From NCBI GenBank assembly GCA_035690865.1, contig DASSKE010000005.1, positions 186,001-250,000 on the forward strand: a stretch of 64,000 bases of DNA, given 5' to 3'. Every line of letters starts with the position of its first letter. Position 1 is the first letter of the stretch. Origin of the DNA: CAMLQK01 sp035690865. Lineage in GTDB: Bacteria > Patescibacteriota > Saccharimonadia > Saccharimonadales > UBA4665. Below the pieces are notes generated by a model that was not told the origin of the DNA, did no database searches, and was given only the letters and a program-made list of their open reading frames with translations. The position numbers were made by a program, and so were the translations under genes. Below are positions 7,016 to 16,784 of this stretch, one piece after another.

Positions 7016-9592
7016 CTACTGGTTCTTCTTTAGATGAACCGTGTACTGACCATCTTTGTTAGGATGAATCGTGAGTCCTGGTAAGGTAACGTCGTCGAAT
7101 TGCTTAGGTATATCGCTTGTTTTTAGCACGCTCAAATCCTCCACAACGACAGTATTCTTTACTCCATCTATAGTAGCAGTATGCTTACCTTTTGCGAGCT
7201 TTGTATCAGCAACAAAGTAGGTAAAATCAATGCTATCCTTTTCGTTATGAGCCTTATCGTCAGCAATCTTATGGAAGGCGACTTTGCGGCCATCTATATG
7301 AACAGTTAAGTCATCACTCCTAGAAGCCGCCCGCAAAAGCAACCGCTGTCCCGAGTTGTCAGTAGCCCTGAAGCCGATTCTAACAACCCCGCCATCACGT
7401 CCGGTAGCGACAAATTGCGTCCCTCCCAGGTTAACAAGTGACGGCACTCTTTCTTCTAAGCTGTTATTAACGCCGTTAGCCGCATTTAATGCAAATATTG
7501 ACAGAGGATTTTCTAGGTAGTTAGAACCGGGAGTGATATTGTCCATAAAAGGCAGTAGCTGGTAGTCAGGCTTAAATATAGACCTATCATCTTTTGCAGT
7601 ATATAAGTCATAGAAGCTGCGCTCGCTGCTGTCAGTTTTAAGGACAAACTGCTGAGGTAGGGATGCCTTCTGAACCGGATAATAAAGCTTCTTATGTGAT
7701 TCCCGCTTCGATAGATACGCTTCGAGGCTTTTCCATCGCATATCAACAAGAGTCTCTGGGTTCTTTGCGGCCGTCGGTTTAGCCCTATAGAGCGCATAGT
7801 TCGGTCCGTCGTAAACCTGTTCGAACCTATCAGAATGTCTTAGCGCGCTATCGATCTTTTTCTCTATATCAGGCATATAGGTGATACCAATGGGCCTGTC
7901 TTTTATATTCTTTGGCTCAAGAACATACTTAACACCCATGTTGTCAATAACCGAGTCTTGCCACCAGGCATTTCCATCGTAAATAGAACGGTATACTTGG
8001 AAAGCTTTGATTTTCTGTTCTGAGTCTGCGCCTGAACCATAATACACTGTTGGCTTATTCAAGTAGAAGATAAAGAATTTATCAATGAAGTTAAATCTTT
8101 CCGTGCCACTTTGCCCTATAATCTCTTTCCCGCTCTCCATCGTCGGCAAGATCATCATAGAACCCGTCTTATCTTTAGCTAAGATACTCCTGATCTCTTT
8201 TAGGTCAGAGTTAATCGAATAAACTTTTAAGAAATTGTCGAAATTTCCTGACAAAAGGACCTGCCTGTAGTCTTGTGTTAATAAAATAGGAACTATTACC
8301 AAGACCGAAAGAAGAAGACTAGCAACAGGCCAGCTCAAATGCTTTTTCGATCGCAGCCAATCGTAGACCCTTAGCAAGGTTATGGTCAGCAGTACGCCGC
8401 CCGCATAAAAGTACGTGAATTCAAATCGGTGCGGAAAACGTAGGATGTTAATAAATACACCCATTAGCTGCGTAACCTTATCTGTTAAGGTCGTATCCAT
8501 ATAAGAAAGGCTTACTGCTATATGAGCTAGCAGTGAGTGAAACGAGAATGTATTACTGTAGCCAATAGACATCCATGCTGATACAACCATTAATGCCAGC
8601 ATCCCCAGTAAGAACGTCTTATTCTTAACGGATGTTATGCGCCACTTGCCAGTAATGAATAATCCAGCTATAACGAGTCCTAGGATCATCATAAAATAAC
8701 GTGGGACAAGCAAGAGGTAGTTTCCATATCTAAACATATCCACTTGTGCTGCAATGTCAAATGCGAATAAAGAGCCGAATGGAACTGACGTATGAAAAAT
8801 CATATAGTAATTCACCGGAATATTCTGTGCTGCAGAGGTTGCCGAAGTGGCCAAAAGTATGAATAATGCATAAGGTATGAGGCTGAGCGCTGTTACGATA
8901 GCAGCATAAGCTATATCCTTTTTAAGCTGTGTCATAAAGGATATATGACGTGTAATACCCGCGGTAACAACGTGGATAGTGACAATAATCGCTAACACGG
9001 TGTAAAAGATCACATGATAGTGGATTGCCGGGTTGGCAAGGGCCAGCATGCTGGCGATTATGGCGTTGCGCCATGAGAACTTTGCATGGAAGAAAAGCTG
9101 CTCGATAACATAGGTCAAGCTAAGAGCCAGCATGCTAAAGCCCAATATCAGCGTGTAGAAGTGCGTAATCTTTGCATATAGCAGAATAAAATGGATTGGA
9201 ATTGTTGCAAGCAAAGCTGCTAGGATGACCGCATTGCGCGATTTCCCGGCGTACATCTTGCCTATCCGATAAAAAGCATAGAACAAGATAAACGCCGATA
9301 TTGCGTTAAGAATCACGATGGCAAACGGCAATACTGCATAATACCGAACCCAGGACGACCAAAACGAATAAGCTACGCGAATCTCGTCGGAGCCTGTCAG
9401 CGCCGAGGTATCATCGGGCCAATACTGATGAGCGTTAAAGAACGGCACAAGTTCTTCGCGAACCAACACAGCATGACCAGACAGGATATCTGGTATCTGC
9501 GCGACAATTCCTCTAAATATGAAAAGGTGAGCAACAAGGAAAAGTCCAAAAATAAGAAGAAATGTACGTCGTTGGTTCTTGAGAATCCACAT
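7016..9592 (-). CDS. Large polytopic membrane protein, GT-C-like
   Basis: 858 aa. The N-terminal half (to about residue 430) is hydrophobic with many helices. The first loop carries LVREELVPFFNAHQYW, an acidic loop like those of GT-C enzymes. The C-terminal half is soluble, with a beta-rich end that may bind glycan. It starts one base after the pyruvyltransferase-like gene's stop, so the pair is co-transcribed. It probably transfers a lipid-linked sugar or helps assemble the surface glycan. The exact family (arabinofuranosyltransferase-like or YfhO-like) is uncertain. Confidence 0.65.
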   Translation of the reverse strand: MWILKNQRRTFLLIFGLFLVAHLFIFRGIVAQIPDILSGHAVLVREELVPFFNAHQYWPDDTSALTGSDEIRVAYSFWSSWVRYYAVLPFAIVILNAISAFILFYAFYRIGKMYAGKSRNAVILAALLATIPIHFILLYAKITHFYTLILGFSMLALSLTYVIEQLFFHAKFSWRNAIIASMLALANPAIHYHVIFYTVLAIIVTIHVVTAGITRHISFMTQLKKDIAYAAIVTALSLIPYALFILLATSATSAAQNIPVNYYMIFHTSVPFGSLFAFDIAAQVDMFRYGNYLLLVPRYFMMILGLVIAGLFITGKWRITSVKNKTFLLGMLALMVVSAWMSIGYSNTFSFHSLLAHIAVSLSYMDTTLTDKVTQLMGVFINILRFPHRFEFTYFYAGGVLLTITLLRVYDWLRSKKHLSWPVASLLLSVLVIVPILLTQDYRQVLLSGNFDNFLKVYSINSDLKEIRSILAKDKTGSMMILPTMESGKEIIGQSGTERFNFIDKFFIFYLNKPTVYYGSGADSEQKIKAFQVYRSIYDGNAWWQDSVIDNMGVKYVLEPKNIKDRPIGITYMPDIEKKIDSALRHSDRFEQVYDGPNYALYRAKPTAAKNPETLVDMRWKSLEAYLSKRESHKKLYYPVQKASLPQQFVLKTDSSERSFYDLYTAKDDRSIFKPDYQLLPFMDNITPGSNYLENPLSIFALNAANGVNNSLEERVPSLVNLGGTQFVATGRDGGVVRIGFRATDNSGQRLLLRAASRSDDLTVHIDGRKVAFHKIADDKAHNEKDSIDFTYFVADTKLAKGKHTATIDGVKNTVVVEDLSVLKTSDIPKQFDDVTLPGLTIHPNKDGQYTVHLKKNQ

Positions 9593-9593
9593 G

Positions 9594-10733
9594 TTAAAAG
9601 TCGAGGCTTTTAAGCCATGCTCCCGCTATCTTGTAATTGCTATTAGTAACTTTTTGCAGTCGGGGCTTTACTGTATCGTCTTTAAGCGCCTGACTGTACA
9701 TATTGTATAACGCATCTTCAGTAAATTCTTCAAGTTTAAGTACATACGGATGGTCAATTTCCTGAGCATAACGCACACATTTTGTGTCGTATGCCAAGGC
9801 TACAAATGGCGTTCCGGCAGTAGCAGCCAACTCGAGCGAATGTAGCCGCATTCCAACCAAAATATCTATTTGCTGCAAGCCAGATATTATGTTGTCCAAG
9901 GTGAGGTCATCAGATACGTGATACGCCCTGCCTTTGAGCTTTGGCAGGATTTCCTTTTGCAGGAACACGAGGTCATTGTGCTTGTTAAAGTCGGTCTGAA
10001 AGGGCATGAAAACAAGGTAATCGCCCTGCTTCATAAGCCGGTCCAAAAAGCTCACCATATCTTTGATGTATTTTTTACGATCAACCCAGTCTGGAATGTC
10101 GTGTAGCACATTTACGCCCACTACGCGCTTGGCGTTTTTAGGACGTTCAATTGCCAGGGTATTCCACGGCTTCTTCCACTCTTCGTTTATAAACAGACCG
10201 TCAGTAGAGTGGCTGATCTTTTTAGCGGGCAACTTTAGAACGTCACGGGCATAGGTAAATGATTTTTCATCACGAAATGTTGTGTGCGTCGACGCGAGCA
10301 ACGCCATGCGGCTCATAAAACGGCCGAAGCCTGTTTTAATAGAACCGATGCCCAAGTGGCAACCATACACTGGTTTTCCCATGATGCGTGCCATGATGTT
10401 AAATAGCGCCACGTTAACAATTACTGCATAACGTGAGCGGCCGGTAGTGGCATACAGCTCTTTGTACACCGTGCCGCCGCCGTACACTACGCAATCAGCC
10501 TGCATCAGGCGCTTGATCAACGCCAGAGGCGAAGTGTTGTATGTTTCAAACACTTTCATGTTGTCGAATGCTTCCGTAATGCTCTTGGGGATATATTTAG
10601 CTTCGCTGGCGTTGACTTCGATTTCTTTAAAGCCCTTTTCGTGCAAGAACTTGAGGTAGTTGTACAAAAGCAGATCGTCACCCAGATTGGTCTGCCCGTA
10701 GGCGCCCAGTAATAGTACTTTGCCGTATTTCAT
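9594..10733 (-). CDS. Polysaccharide pyruvyl transferase family protein
   Basis: 379 aa. The N-terminal KVLLLGAYGQTNLGDDLL and VVYGGGTVYKE segments, followed by a C-terminal GMRLHSLELAATAGTPFVAL segment, are hallmarks of the CsaB/WcaK pyruvyl-transferase family. These enzymes add ketal-linked pyruvate from PEP to a sugar, often creating an anchor for S-layer-type proteins. The stop codon of the upstream glycosyltransferase (TAG) abuts this ATG, and GAAGGA lies in that gene's last codons. Some relatives may use other donors, so the chemistry is inferred. Confidence 0.82.
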   Translation of the reverse strand: MKYGKVLLLGAYGQTNLGDDLLLYNYLKFLHEKGFKEIEVNASEAKYIPKSITEAFDNMKVFETYNTSPLALIKRLMQADCVVYGGGTVYKELYATTGRSRYAVIVNVALFNIMARIMGKPVYGCHLGIGSIKTGFGRFMSRMALLASTHTTFRDEKSFTYARDVLKLPAKKISHSTDGLFINEEWKKPWNTLAIERPKNAKRVVGVNVLHDIPDWVDRKKYIKDMVSFLDRLMKQGDYLVFMPFQTDFNKHNDLVFLQKEILPKLKGRAYHVSDDLTLDNIISGLQQIDILVGMRLHSLELAATAGTPFVALAYDTKCVRYAQEIDHPYVLKLEEFTEDALYNMYSQALKDDTVKPRLQKVTNSNYKIAGAWLKSLDF

Positions 10734-11930
10734 CTACTTACTTCCTTCGTAAACTGTTTTGGTCCGCTGGCCAATAGTAGACCACAAACGCTCTTTTTTC
10801 ATTTCTTTAGAGATTTTTTGATACTCTTTTGGCTCTGCAAAAAACTCGGTGAGCTTACGCGATACATCCGCAGGCGTGCGCTTAAAGAGCACTTGCTTGG
10901 GCAATACTTCGTTAAATACGTCGCTTCCCAAAAAGGCGCGCTCATACCCTACAGAGAATGACATCGGCCCGGAGCTGGACATAGAAATAGTATAGGTGTA
11001 AAGCGAAACATCACAGGCCGAATAATATGCTGGCAGATTTTCTTCGGGGATAAAGCCAATCCAGCGGTATTTTTCGGGGCCAATGAGCATTTCGGCCTTA
11101 GCCTGCATATCGGCGTACTCCTGCTGATACGCTGGGTCGTTTTTGAACTTAGGGTGCATACCAGAGCCAATTACCAAATACGCTTTTGGATCTTTTTGGG
11201 CATACTTGGCAAAGCCTTCGAGTAATAAGTCAAAGCCCTTGTAGCCCGCCAGGTACCCCATATTAAGTACCATATGCTTATCTTTTGGAATGTTGAGCAT
11301 TTTGCGGGCATCAGCTTTGGTGAGCGGCGTAAAATCTTCGACTCCATGGTGCACAACAGTAATCTTTTTAGCCGAAGCTCCATATTGCTTTACTAAAATG
11401 TCTTTAAAATACTTTTCGTGCACAATTAAGTGGTCGGCCCAGCGAGTAAGCGGCTTGAAGATTGCCGGAAAAGCCATTTTTACTGCCCACACTGGTGCCT
11501 TTGATTTGTTCTCGGCCACAAACTCTTTGGTGATCTTTTGCAGATTCACAACATGATGCAGCGTAACTACCGTGCGGAAGGCGCGCAGCGAACGGACCAG
11601 CCATTGCACACGGTAAGCACTTACTATACCGCCATATAGCGATACTTCGTGTTGGATATGTACAACGTCCGGCTGTACCTGATTAACAGCTGTCCGAATT
11701 TGACTGGCAAAGCTCCAGCTACCGCGGTCAAAAGCGCGCACGATGGTAAAACCATCTTCCTTGTACTGCTGACTCTTGCCATTCTTGCGGTCGCAAATAA
11801 CGTACACTTCATCGCCTTTTTGCAAAGGAATATTCTTGAGCAGGTTCTTAGTATAGCCAGCAACACCACTGGCGTTATCAATATGCTTAGCAGCTTTTTC
11901 GGGATATACAGAAACGACGGCTATTTTCAA
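10734..11930 (-). CDS. GT4-type glycosyltransferase
   Basis: 398 aa from a TTG start at 11930. AGGAGG precedes this TTG, which overlaps the upstream stop codon (TTGA), and family homology begins at KIAVVSVYPEKAAKH. A longer open frame exists upstream but reads through the previous gene. It has a GT-B fold: an N-terminal Rossmann domain with VVHIQHEVSLYGG and a C-terminal donor domain with NMGYLAGYKGFDLLLE, WIGFIPEENLPAYYSACD and a modified EX7E region (SSSGPMSFSVGYERA). It probably adds a sugar to the lipid-linked glycan in the cytoplasm. Confidence 0.85.
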   Translation of the reverse strand: MKIAVVSVYPEKAAKHIDNASGVAGYTKNLLKNIPLQKGDEVYVICDRKNGKSQQYKEDGFTIVRAFDRGSWSFASQIRTAVNQVQPDVVHIQHEVSLYGGIVSAYRVQWLVRSLRAFRTVVTLHHVVNLQKITKEFVAENKSKAPVWAVKMAFPAIFKPLTRWADHLIVHEKYFKDILVKQYGASAKKITVVHHGVEDFTPLTKADARKMLNIPKDKHMVLNMGYLAGYKGFDLLLEGFAKYAQKDPKAYLVIGSGMHPKFKNDPAYQQEYADMQAKAEMLIGPEKYRWIGFIPEENLPAYYSACDVSLYTYTISMSSSGPMSFSVGYERAFLGSDVFNEVLPKQVLFKRTPADVSRKLTEFFAEPKEYQKISKEMKKERLWSTIGQRTKTVYEGSK

Positions 11931-12958
11931 AGCGATTCCTCCTGGTTCTTCAGGGCAGCACGACTTGGTCGTTTGCGTACGATGTACAACGGACGGTTGA
12001 TGACTTCGGCGTGAATGTGCGCAATGTACAGCGAGATCAAACCAAGGCAAGCCAGAACTACACCAATAAGAAAGAGGTTCATAACCGCCAGCATTGTGGT
12101 GCCGTTAATGCCCCAGTGCATTGGATCGTGAAAAACATAGCGCTCAATATATAGGAACAGTCCGCCAGGAATGCTCAAGCTTAGAATGACGACGCCGAGA
12201 TATCCAGCTAATTTTAATGGGAACAAGCTATAGGCCGTAAAGCTGTTAATAGCCAGTTCAACAAGCTTTTTAAAGCTGTACGTCGGCTCACCATGCTGGC
12301 GAGGAGCCTGCTTAAAGTACACATAATCGCGCTTAAATCCGAGCCAGTCAATAAGGCCGCGGGTGATGCGGTTGCGTTCGGTAAGATCGTTAAAAACGTC
12401 AACAACTTCGCGGTCGAGCAAGCGGAAGTCGGTTGCGTTAGGGGTAATTTTAGTGTGGCCAATTGCTTGCATGATGCGATAGAACCAGCGGGCGCCAAAG
12501 GCGCGAAGTGCGCTCATGTTGCGTTCGGCAAACACACCCACAACCACCTCAGCGCCAGCTTGCCACTTGGCAATAAACTGGCCCATATGCGATGGCGGCA
12601 TTTGCAGATCCGCGTCCATAATAATAACCGCGTCACCTTTTGCTTCAGCTAAACCGGCACTCACTGCCTGCTCTTTACCAAAGTTACGGGCAAGTTGCAC
12701 TAGGCGCAAACGCTTTTCATGCTTACCTGCCTCTAAGATAGCTTCGACCGACTGATCACGACTACCGTCGTCTACCAACACAAATTCAAAATCATGTGGC
12801 AACTTATCTGTTTCTTTAGCCAGCGCTTCAACCAATACCGGAATATTCCGGGCTTCGTTATACACTGGAATGACCACCGAAATAAAGCTGCGACCGTGCC
12901 CGGGTCGCGTACTGGTGGACGTACTATTCTGTTGTTTGGCGTTATGTCTCTCGCTCAT
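11927..12958 (-). CDS. GtrB/DPM1-like polyprenyl-phosphate glycosyltransferase
   Basis: 343 aa. The GT2 domain has SVVIPVYNEARNI, EFVLVDDGSRDQS, MDADLQ and a TDFRLLDREVV segment typical of bactoprenol glucosyltransferases. Two C-terminal transmembrane helices follow (about 255-275 and 290-315). The family moves a sugar from a nucleotide donor to polyprenyl phosphate on the cytoplasmic face. It overlaps its neighbours by ATGA (flippase stop) and TTGA (next start), which shows tight coupling in the cluster. Confidence 0.88.
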   Translation of the reverse strand: MSERHNAKQQNSTSTSTRPGHGRSFISVVIPVYNEARNIPVLVEALAKETDKLPHDFEFVLVDDGSRDQSVEAILEAGKHEKRLRLVQLARNFGKEQAVSAGLAEAKGDAVIIMDADLQMPPSHMGQFIAKWQAGAEVVVGVFAERNMSALRAFGARWFYRIMQAIGHTKITPNATDFRLLDREVVDVFNDLTERNRITRGLIDWLGFKRDYVYFKQAPRQHGEPTYSFKKLVELAINSFTAYSLFPLKLAGYLGVVILSLSIPGGLFLYIERYVFHDPMHWGINGTTMLAVMNLFLIGVVLACLGLISLYIAHIHAEVINRPLYIVRKRPSRAALKNQEESL

Positions 12959-14241
12959 AACCCTTTCCGCATCTGTTTAGTTACTATTCTCCCTGCAAAC
13001 CACACCACAAACAGGCCGAGCATGCTTGCGCTGCCGTATAGCAAACTATTTACCACCATCGCAAGGGTTTGATGATCAGCAATCAGCAAACCCCCTGTTA
13101 TGATGGCACCCAAAGCTACGATAGCACTTATCTGATATCTTCGCAAAGCGATGTAATAAGATACTATGAGATTTAGGATCGAAATGATAAACATTGCCAG
13201 GCTCAAGGCTGGCAGCAAATGAGTGTACGTACTAAAGGAATTACCCATCAAAAAGCGAACGATGTTGGCGGAGAAAACAGTAAATACTAAAAGGACCGTG
13301 CCGCCTAAAACCGTTACAAGCGCCAACGACTTAAGTAGGTACTGGCGGTTCTCTTTTTGGCTCAGCTCAATACGAACCGACGGAAGCAGAACTTGCGCTA
13401 CAGACATAGTAAGGAAAAATATCATGCGCGCCACGGTGGAGATTCCGGCGTATTGGCCAGCCGTTTCGGCATCAAAATAATGCTTAACAATAAATATATC
13501 CACACTTGCGAGCACCGTAATGGTAAGTGAACCTACAAGCACAAACAGCCCATACTTCATCTCGGGGCGAAGAACGCTCCAGCTCGGCAAACTTTTAAAT
13601 GTAACCCCTTCGGGTTTTTCAAAGCCAATCTTTTTAGCACAATACGCCGCGTAGCCAAAGGCCAAAAGTTGCGCAATAACAATACCGATAACCGCACCGA
13701 ATGTGCTCCATCCGATCCAAACTAAAATGGTAGAGAATAAAATCTTACCGGCTGCGCCCAACAGATTAGCCAGAGCGGTCATGCCAAATCGACGGCGACC
13801 ACGAAGGTAAGCGCTCCTAAATGTCAACGGCACCGACGCCGCCAATGCTGCCATCACCGCAATAAACGGCCAAGTAGAGTCAAATTGAAAGAAAGTTCGC
13901 AGCTTAACGGCAAAGATCGCCACAATGACTAGCATTGCCAACGCAATGACAAGGGCGAGCTTTTCGAGCTCATATACCACGCGACGTTTTTTATCTTCGT
14001 CGGTGTAATTAGCGACCACATTAATGGTTACCTGGCTCATTACGACCAAAAAAACCAACATCTGCAAAAAGAGCGACACAAGAGCCTGTACTTCGCCATA
14101 GGCTTCCACGCTCAACATGCGGCCCAAGATTGGGTAATACACATAATTAAGAACACCAACCGCCACAGACCCGAAGAAAAAGATAGCGTTATGACGCACA
14201 AAGCTACTAGACCTCACTGCTGTAAGAACGGACCGGAACAT
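12955..14241 (-). CDS. Polysaccharide/oligosaccharide flippase (Wzx/MATE-like)
   Basis: 428 aa with about 12-14 hydrophobic helices and the N-terminal PILGRMLSVEAYGEVQAL segment typical of the polysaccharide-synthesis (MVF/Wzx) superfamily. It would move lipid-linked oligosaccharide across the membrane. It is the first gene of a five- or six-gene minus-strand cluster whose later genes overlap or abut. No Shine-Dalgarno site is visible before the ATG; TGCTAGCTT, 8 nt upstream, could be an extended -10 of a nearly leaderless transcript. Confidence 0.85.
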   Translation of the reverse strand: MFRSVLTAVRSSSFVRHNAIFFFGSVAVGVLNYVYYPILGRMLSVEAYGEVQALVSLFLQMLVFLVVMSQVTINVVANYTDEDKKRRVVYELEKLALVIALAMLVIVAIFAVKLRTFFQFDSTWPFIAVMAALAASVPLTFRSAYLRGRRRFGMTALANLLGAAGKILFSTILVWIGWSTFGAVIGIVIAQLLAFGYAAYCAKKIGFEKPEGVTFKSLPSWSVLRPEMKYGLFVLVGSLTITVLASVDIFIVKHYFDAETAGQYAGISTVARMIFFLTMSVAQVLLPSVRIELSQKENRQYLLKSLALVTVLGGTVLLVFTVFSANIVRFLMGNSFSTYTHLLPALSLAMFIISILNLIVSYYIALRRYQISAIVALGAIITGGLLIADHQTLAMVVNSLLYGSASMLGLFVVWFAGRIVTKQMRKGL

Positions 14242-14330
14242 ACTTTACTAAGCTAGCAGATCGTTTACAGAATAGCTAGCGAAATCTACACATTATGTGC
14301 ACATACTCGGCGTTATATAGCTTGAATATC

Positions 14331-15608
14331 TTATCCCAACAGGGGCGTTCGGGTATGATTCAAGAGGTAGAAGGACCCTGTGACAACTACAACACTTTCC
14401 GGCCCACCGAGCGCATGTTGTAATGCCTGCCACGGATCGGATACCGTTTCTACATGTGCAATATGTTCCGTTTTTGCTACGGCCGCAACGATATCGGCAC
14501 TAACTGACGCAAAGGGCGTATCTATTTCTCCGCCAAACTGCGTAGCAATAAAACTATGTACAAAAGGCTTCATTTCTTTAATACAGCCCTCTACGCGATC
14601 TAATGTGTCGTGATTGTCTTTTTCGATAAATGCTACCACGGCCGCAACCTTGGCGTCAGGATACTTTTGAGCAACACTTTGCATGAGCGCATCTATTTTT
14701 TGCGGGTTATGCGCCCCGTCAAAAATGATATTCTTGCCGGCATAACGATATTCTTCCATGCGGCCCGGAACCTCGATAGTGGCAGCTTTCTTAACCATAT
14801 CTGACGTAAGTTCTTTGCCATCACGCGCAAGAAGCTCGCTTACGGCATATTTTGCCAGGGTAAAATTGCGCTGCTGAAAAAGTGGCAGCTCAGCTGCTTC
14901 GGGCGATGGCGCATCGTTCTCAATAACATGCAGGTCGGCCTGCTTTTGTTGACTGCGTTTTTTGATTTGGTCGAGAATCACGTCGTCTTGACGGTAACAT
15001 GCCACCGTATTATGCAACTGGATGATACCCGCTTTTTGGTCGGCAATCTCTGGTAAGGTGTTGCCCAGCAAATGCATGTGGTCAAAGCCAATGTCGGTAA
15101 TGATGCAAAATTTATCGGCCCGGTCCACAACATTTGTAGAATCGAGCAAACCGCCAACGCCCACCTCAACAACGGCATAATCAACTTTTTGACGGGCAAA
15201 TTCCCATAACGCAAAAGCCGTCAGCACCAGCGGATAGGCTGGTGATAGGCCGCTCTGCTCTACCAGCGCTAAAAACTGCTCCAGATCGGCACAGAACCGC
15301 TTGGGATGCATCGGCTTGCCGTTCATTTGCACTCTGTCGGTAAGGGCCTCCACATGCGGCGAAACAGTAAGCCCCACGGTAAAGCCAGCGCTCTTTAAAA
15401 GAGCCGCCGTATAGTAGGCCGTAGATGTCTTGCCAGAAGTTCCGGCAATATGCACCACCTGCAAAGTGTTTTGCGGATCACCTAAAAAAGCCATGAGCGC
15501 ACGCATGGTATCAAGCCCATAACCAGCCTGGCGGCTAGAGCCTGAAGTGCTGCGGTAATACTTAGCGAGCGCCTGCTCTGCCTCTTTTAATGTCGTGATC
15601 TTGCTCAT
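14331..15608 (-). CDS. folC: Folylpolyglutamate / dihydrofolate synthase
   Basis: 425 aa from the ATG at 15608, which lies 7 nt after TACAAT; a GTG further up would overlap that promoter. Motifs are HIAGTSGKTST (P-loop, residues 53-63), VEVGVGGLLDSTN, ITDIGFDHMHLLG and FDGAHNPQKI. FolC adds glutamate to (dihydro)folate using ATP. It is close to a GNAT-like gene upstream. No other folate biosynthesis gene is seen in the window, so it may serve to retain scavenged folate for GlyA, which lies at 56005. Confidence 0.9.
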   Translation of the reverse strand: MSKITTLKEAEQALAKYYRSTSGSSRQAGYGLDTMRALMAFLGDPQNTLQVVHIAGTSGKTSTAYYTAALLKSAGFTVGLTVSPHVEALTDRVQMNGKPMHPKRFCADLEQFLALVEQSGLSPAYPLVLTAFALWEFARQKVDYAVVEVGVGGLLDSTNVVDRADKFCIITDIGFDHMHLLGNTLPEIADQKAGIIQLHNTVACYRQDDVILDQIKKRSQQKQADLHVIENDAPSPEAAELPLFQQRNFTLAKYAVSELLARDGKELTSDMVKKAATIEVPGRMEEYRYAGKNIIFDGAHNPQKIDALMQSVAQKYPDAKVAAVVAFIEKDNHDTLDRVEGCIKEMKPFVHSFIATQFGGEIDTPFASVSADIVAAVAKTEHIAHVETVSDPWQALQHALGGPESVVVVTGSFYLLNHTRTPLLG

Positions 15609-15641
15609 ATTTTCTATTGTACCGCTTTTGCTCACTGCCCA

Positions 15642-16304
15642 CTATTCAATCGTGATGTTGACGAGCGTCTGCTGTATGCGGAATGCATCCCAACCCGCAG
15701 CCTGTTTAGACGATGCCGTGGTCTGGGCGTTCGGGTCGATCAATTGCCATGTTTCCCAGTGCGTCTGGTATTGACCCTCTGGCCCGGCCTGGATCACTTC
15801 AAAGTCATGTGGCATAAAAACATGGGCGAAACCGGCTTGCTCATATAAAGAGTGCCCGTTATTACTGGCCGTTATCTCAGCCTGAACCGTGCTTTTACCA
15901 AGCTTTTGCGTAGCATACGTTGCCAGCGAAACAATAGTCGGCAGAATAATATTGCCGGCGCGCTTGCCAGGGTCGAGCATATGAATTGTTACGTCGGCCT
16001 TGTTGGGTGTGGCTTCTTCGGTACGAATGCCACAGAGGCCGATTGCTCTTTCTGCAGCACGTTTTTTGGTCATATCAAAGATACCGGCTTGCTCAAAAGA
16101 TGCTTCTTTAAGTGCATGCATAAGTGCTGACGCGCTTGCAAAGCTTATACATTCTTCTGTAGGAACTGACTCCAAAAAGTCAGGACTCAACGGCCACAAA
16201 TGTCGTAACTGGTAAGGCATTACAGAATGCAGAACTACGTCTGGGCTGCTTGCACGCTTTAGGGTAGTAATGTCTGTTTGTATTTCTACACGATTCAAGA
16301 ACAT
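15642..16304 (-). CDS. GNAT-like acetyltransferase
   Basis: 220 aa from the ATG at 16304, placed 6 nt after TACCAT with TTGCGC 18 bp further up; a longer reading would start inside that -35 box. The C-terminal half contains AEITASNNGHSLYEQAGFAHV, the usual end of a GNAT fold, and a GKRAGNIILPTIVSLA segment where acetyl-CoA binds. The N-terminal third is not recognised. The substrate is unknown. folC starts 33 bp downstream. Confidence 0.65.
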   Translation of the reverse strand: MFLNRVEIQTDITTLKRASSPDVVLHSVMPYQLRHLWPLSPDFLESVPTEECISFASASALMHALKEASFEQAGIFDMTKKRAAERAIGLCGIRTEEATPNKADVTIHMLDPGKRAGNIILPTIVSLATYATQKLGKSTVQAEITASNNGHSLYEQAGFAHVFMPHDFEVIQAGPEGQYQTHWETWQLIDPNAQTTASSKQAAGWDAFRIQQTLVNITIE

Positions 16305-16468
16305 CGTTTTATGGTACGACAAGTTCTGGTCTAGGCGCAAGCCGCACTATGGCCTAATCTAGATAACGCTCTTAATATTTACCATTGTGCGGAGTAGGAC
16401 TATTCGCAAGATCCTTGTCTGATCGTTTGACACTTTATTCATCTCTATGCTGCCTGCAAACTGTATTT

Positions 16469-16780
16469 TTATGCGCCAAATACTGATTGGCTGTTAATAA
16501 AAGAAAGGACAGGCATGTAAAGAATAGTTAGCGCGATAACCACAGCTAAAAGAAAAAGTGTTTTACGGTTGGCAAGCTGGCGAAGCCTTTTCTTTACGAT
16601 CCCAAAGATAATAAGAGTTATTGCTAGAGCCCCGAGGAGTAAGAACGCTCCGATTGTCATGAATAAAACTACTGTCACACTCCCCAAATCTTTATCCCTG
16701 AGGTAGTACAGAACACTGACCAGAGCAATATAGATCACTATTTGAGTAGTAAGGATAGTATTAAGCATCTTCATAATCAT
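16469..16780 (-). CDS. Small membrane protein, three predicted helices
   Basis: 103 aa from the ATG at 16780; a TTG one codon earlier is an alternative start. Hydrophobic segments lie at about residues 8-26, 36-62 and 76-96 with a basic KKRLRQLANRK loop between the last two. It begins 4 bp after the stop of the SH3/hydrolase-like gene and probably shares its transcript. The family is not recognised. Confidence 0.6.
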   Translation of the reverse strand: MIMKMLNTILTTQIVIYIALVSVLYYLRDKDLGSVTVVLFMTIGAFLLLGALAITLIIFGIVKKRLRQLANRKTLFLLAVVIALTILYMPVLSFINSQSVFGA

Positions 16781-16784
16781 CAAC

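Noticed and set aside
11931..12050. Longer N-terminus for the GT4 gene at 10734
   Set aside because: The extension reads through the upstream GT2 gene and lacks family similarity; AGGAGG before the TTG at 11930 decides the start.
16341..16468. A 27-codon minus-strand ORF between the small membrane protein and the GNAT-like gene
   Set aside because: Only a weak AGAG precedes it and the product has no features; the region is otherwise the promoter side of the GNAT-like gene.
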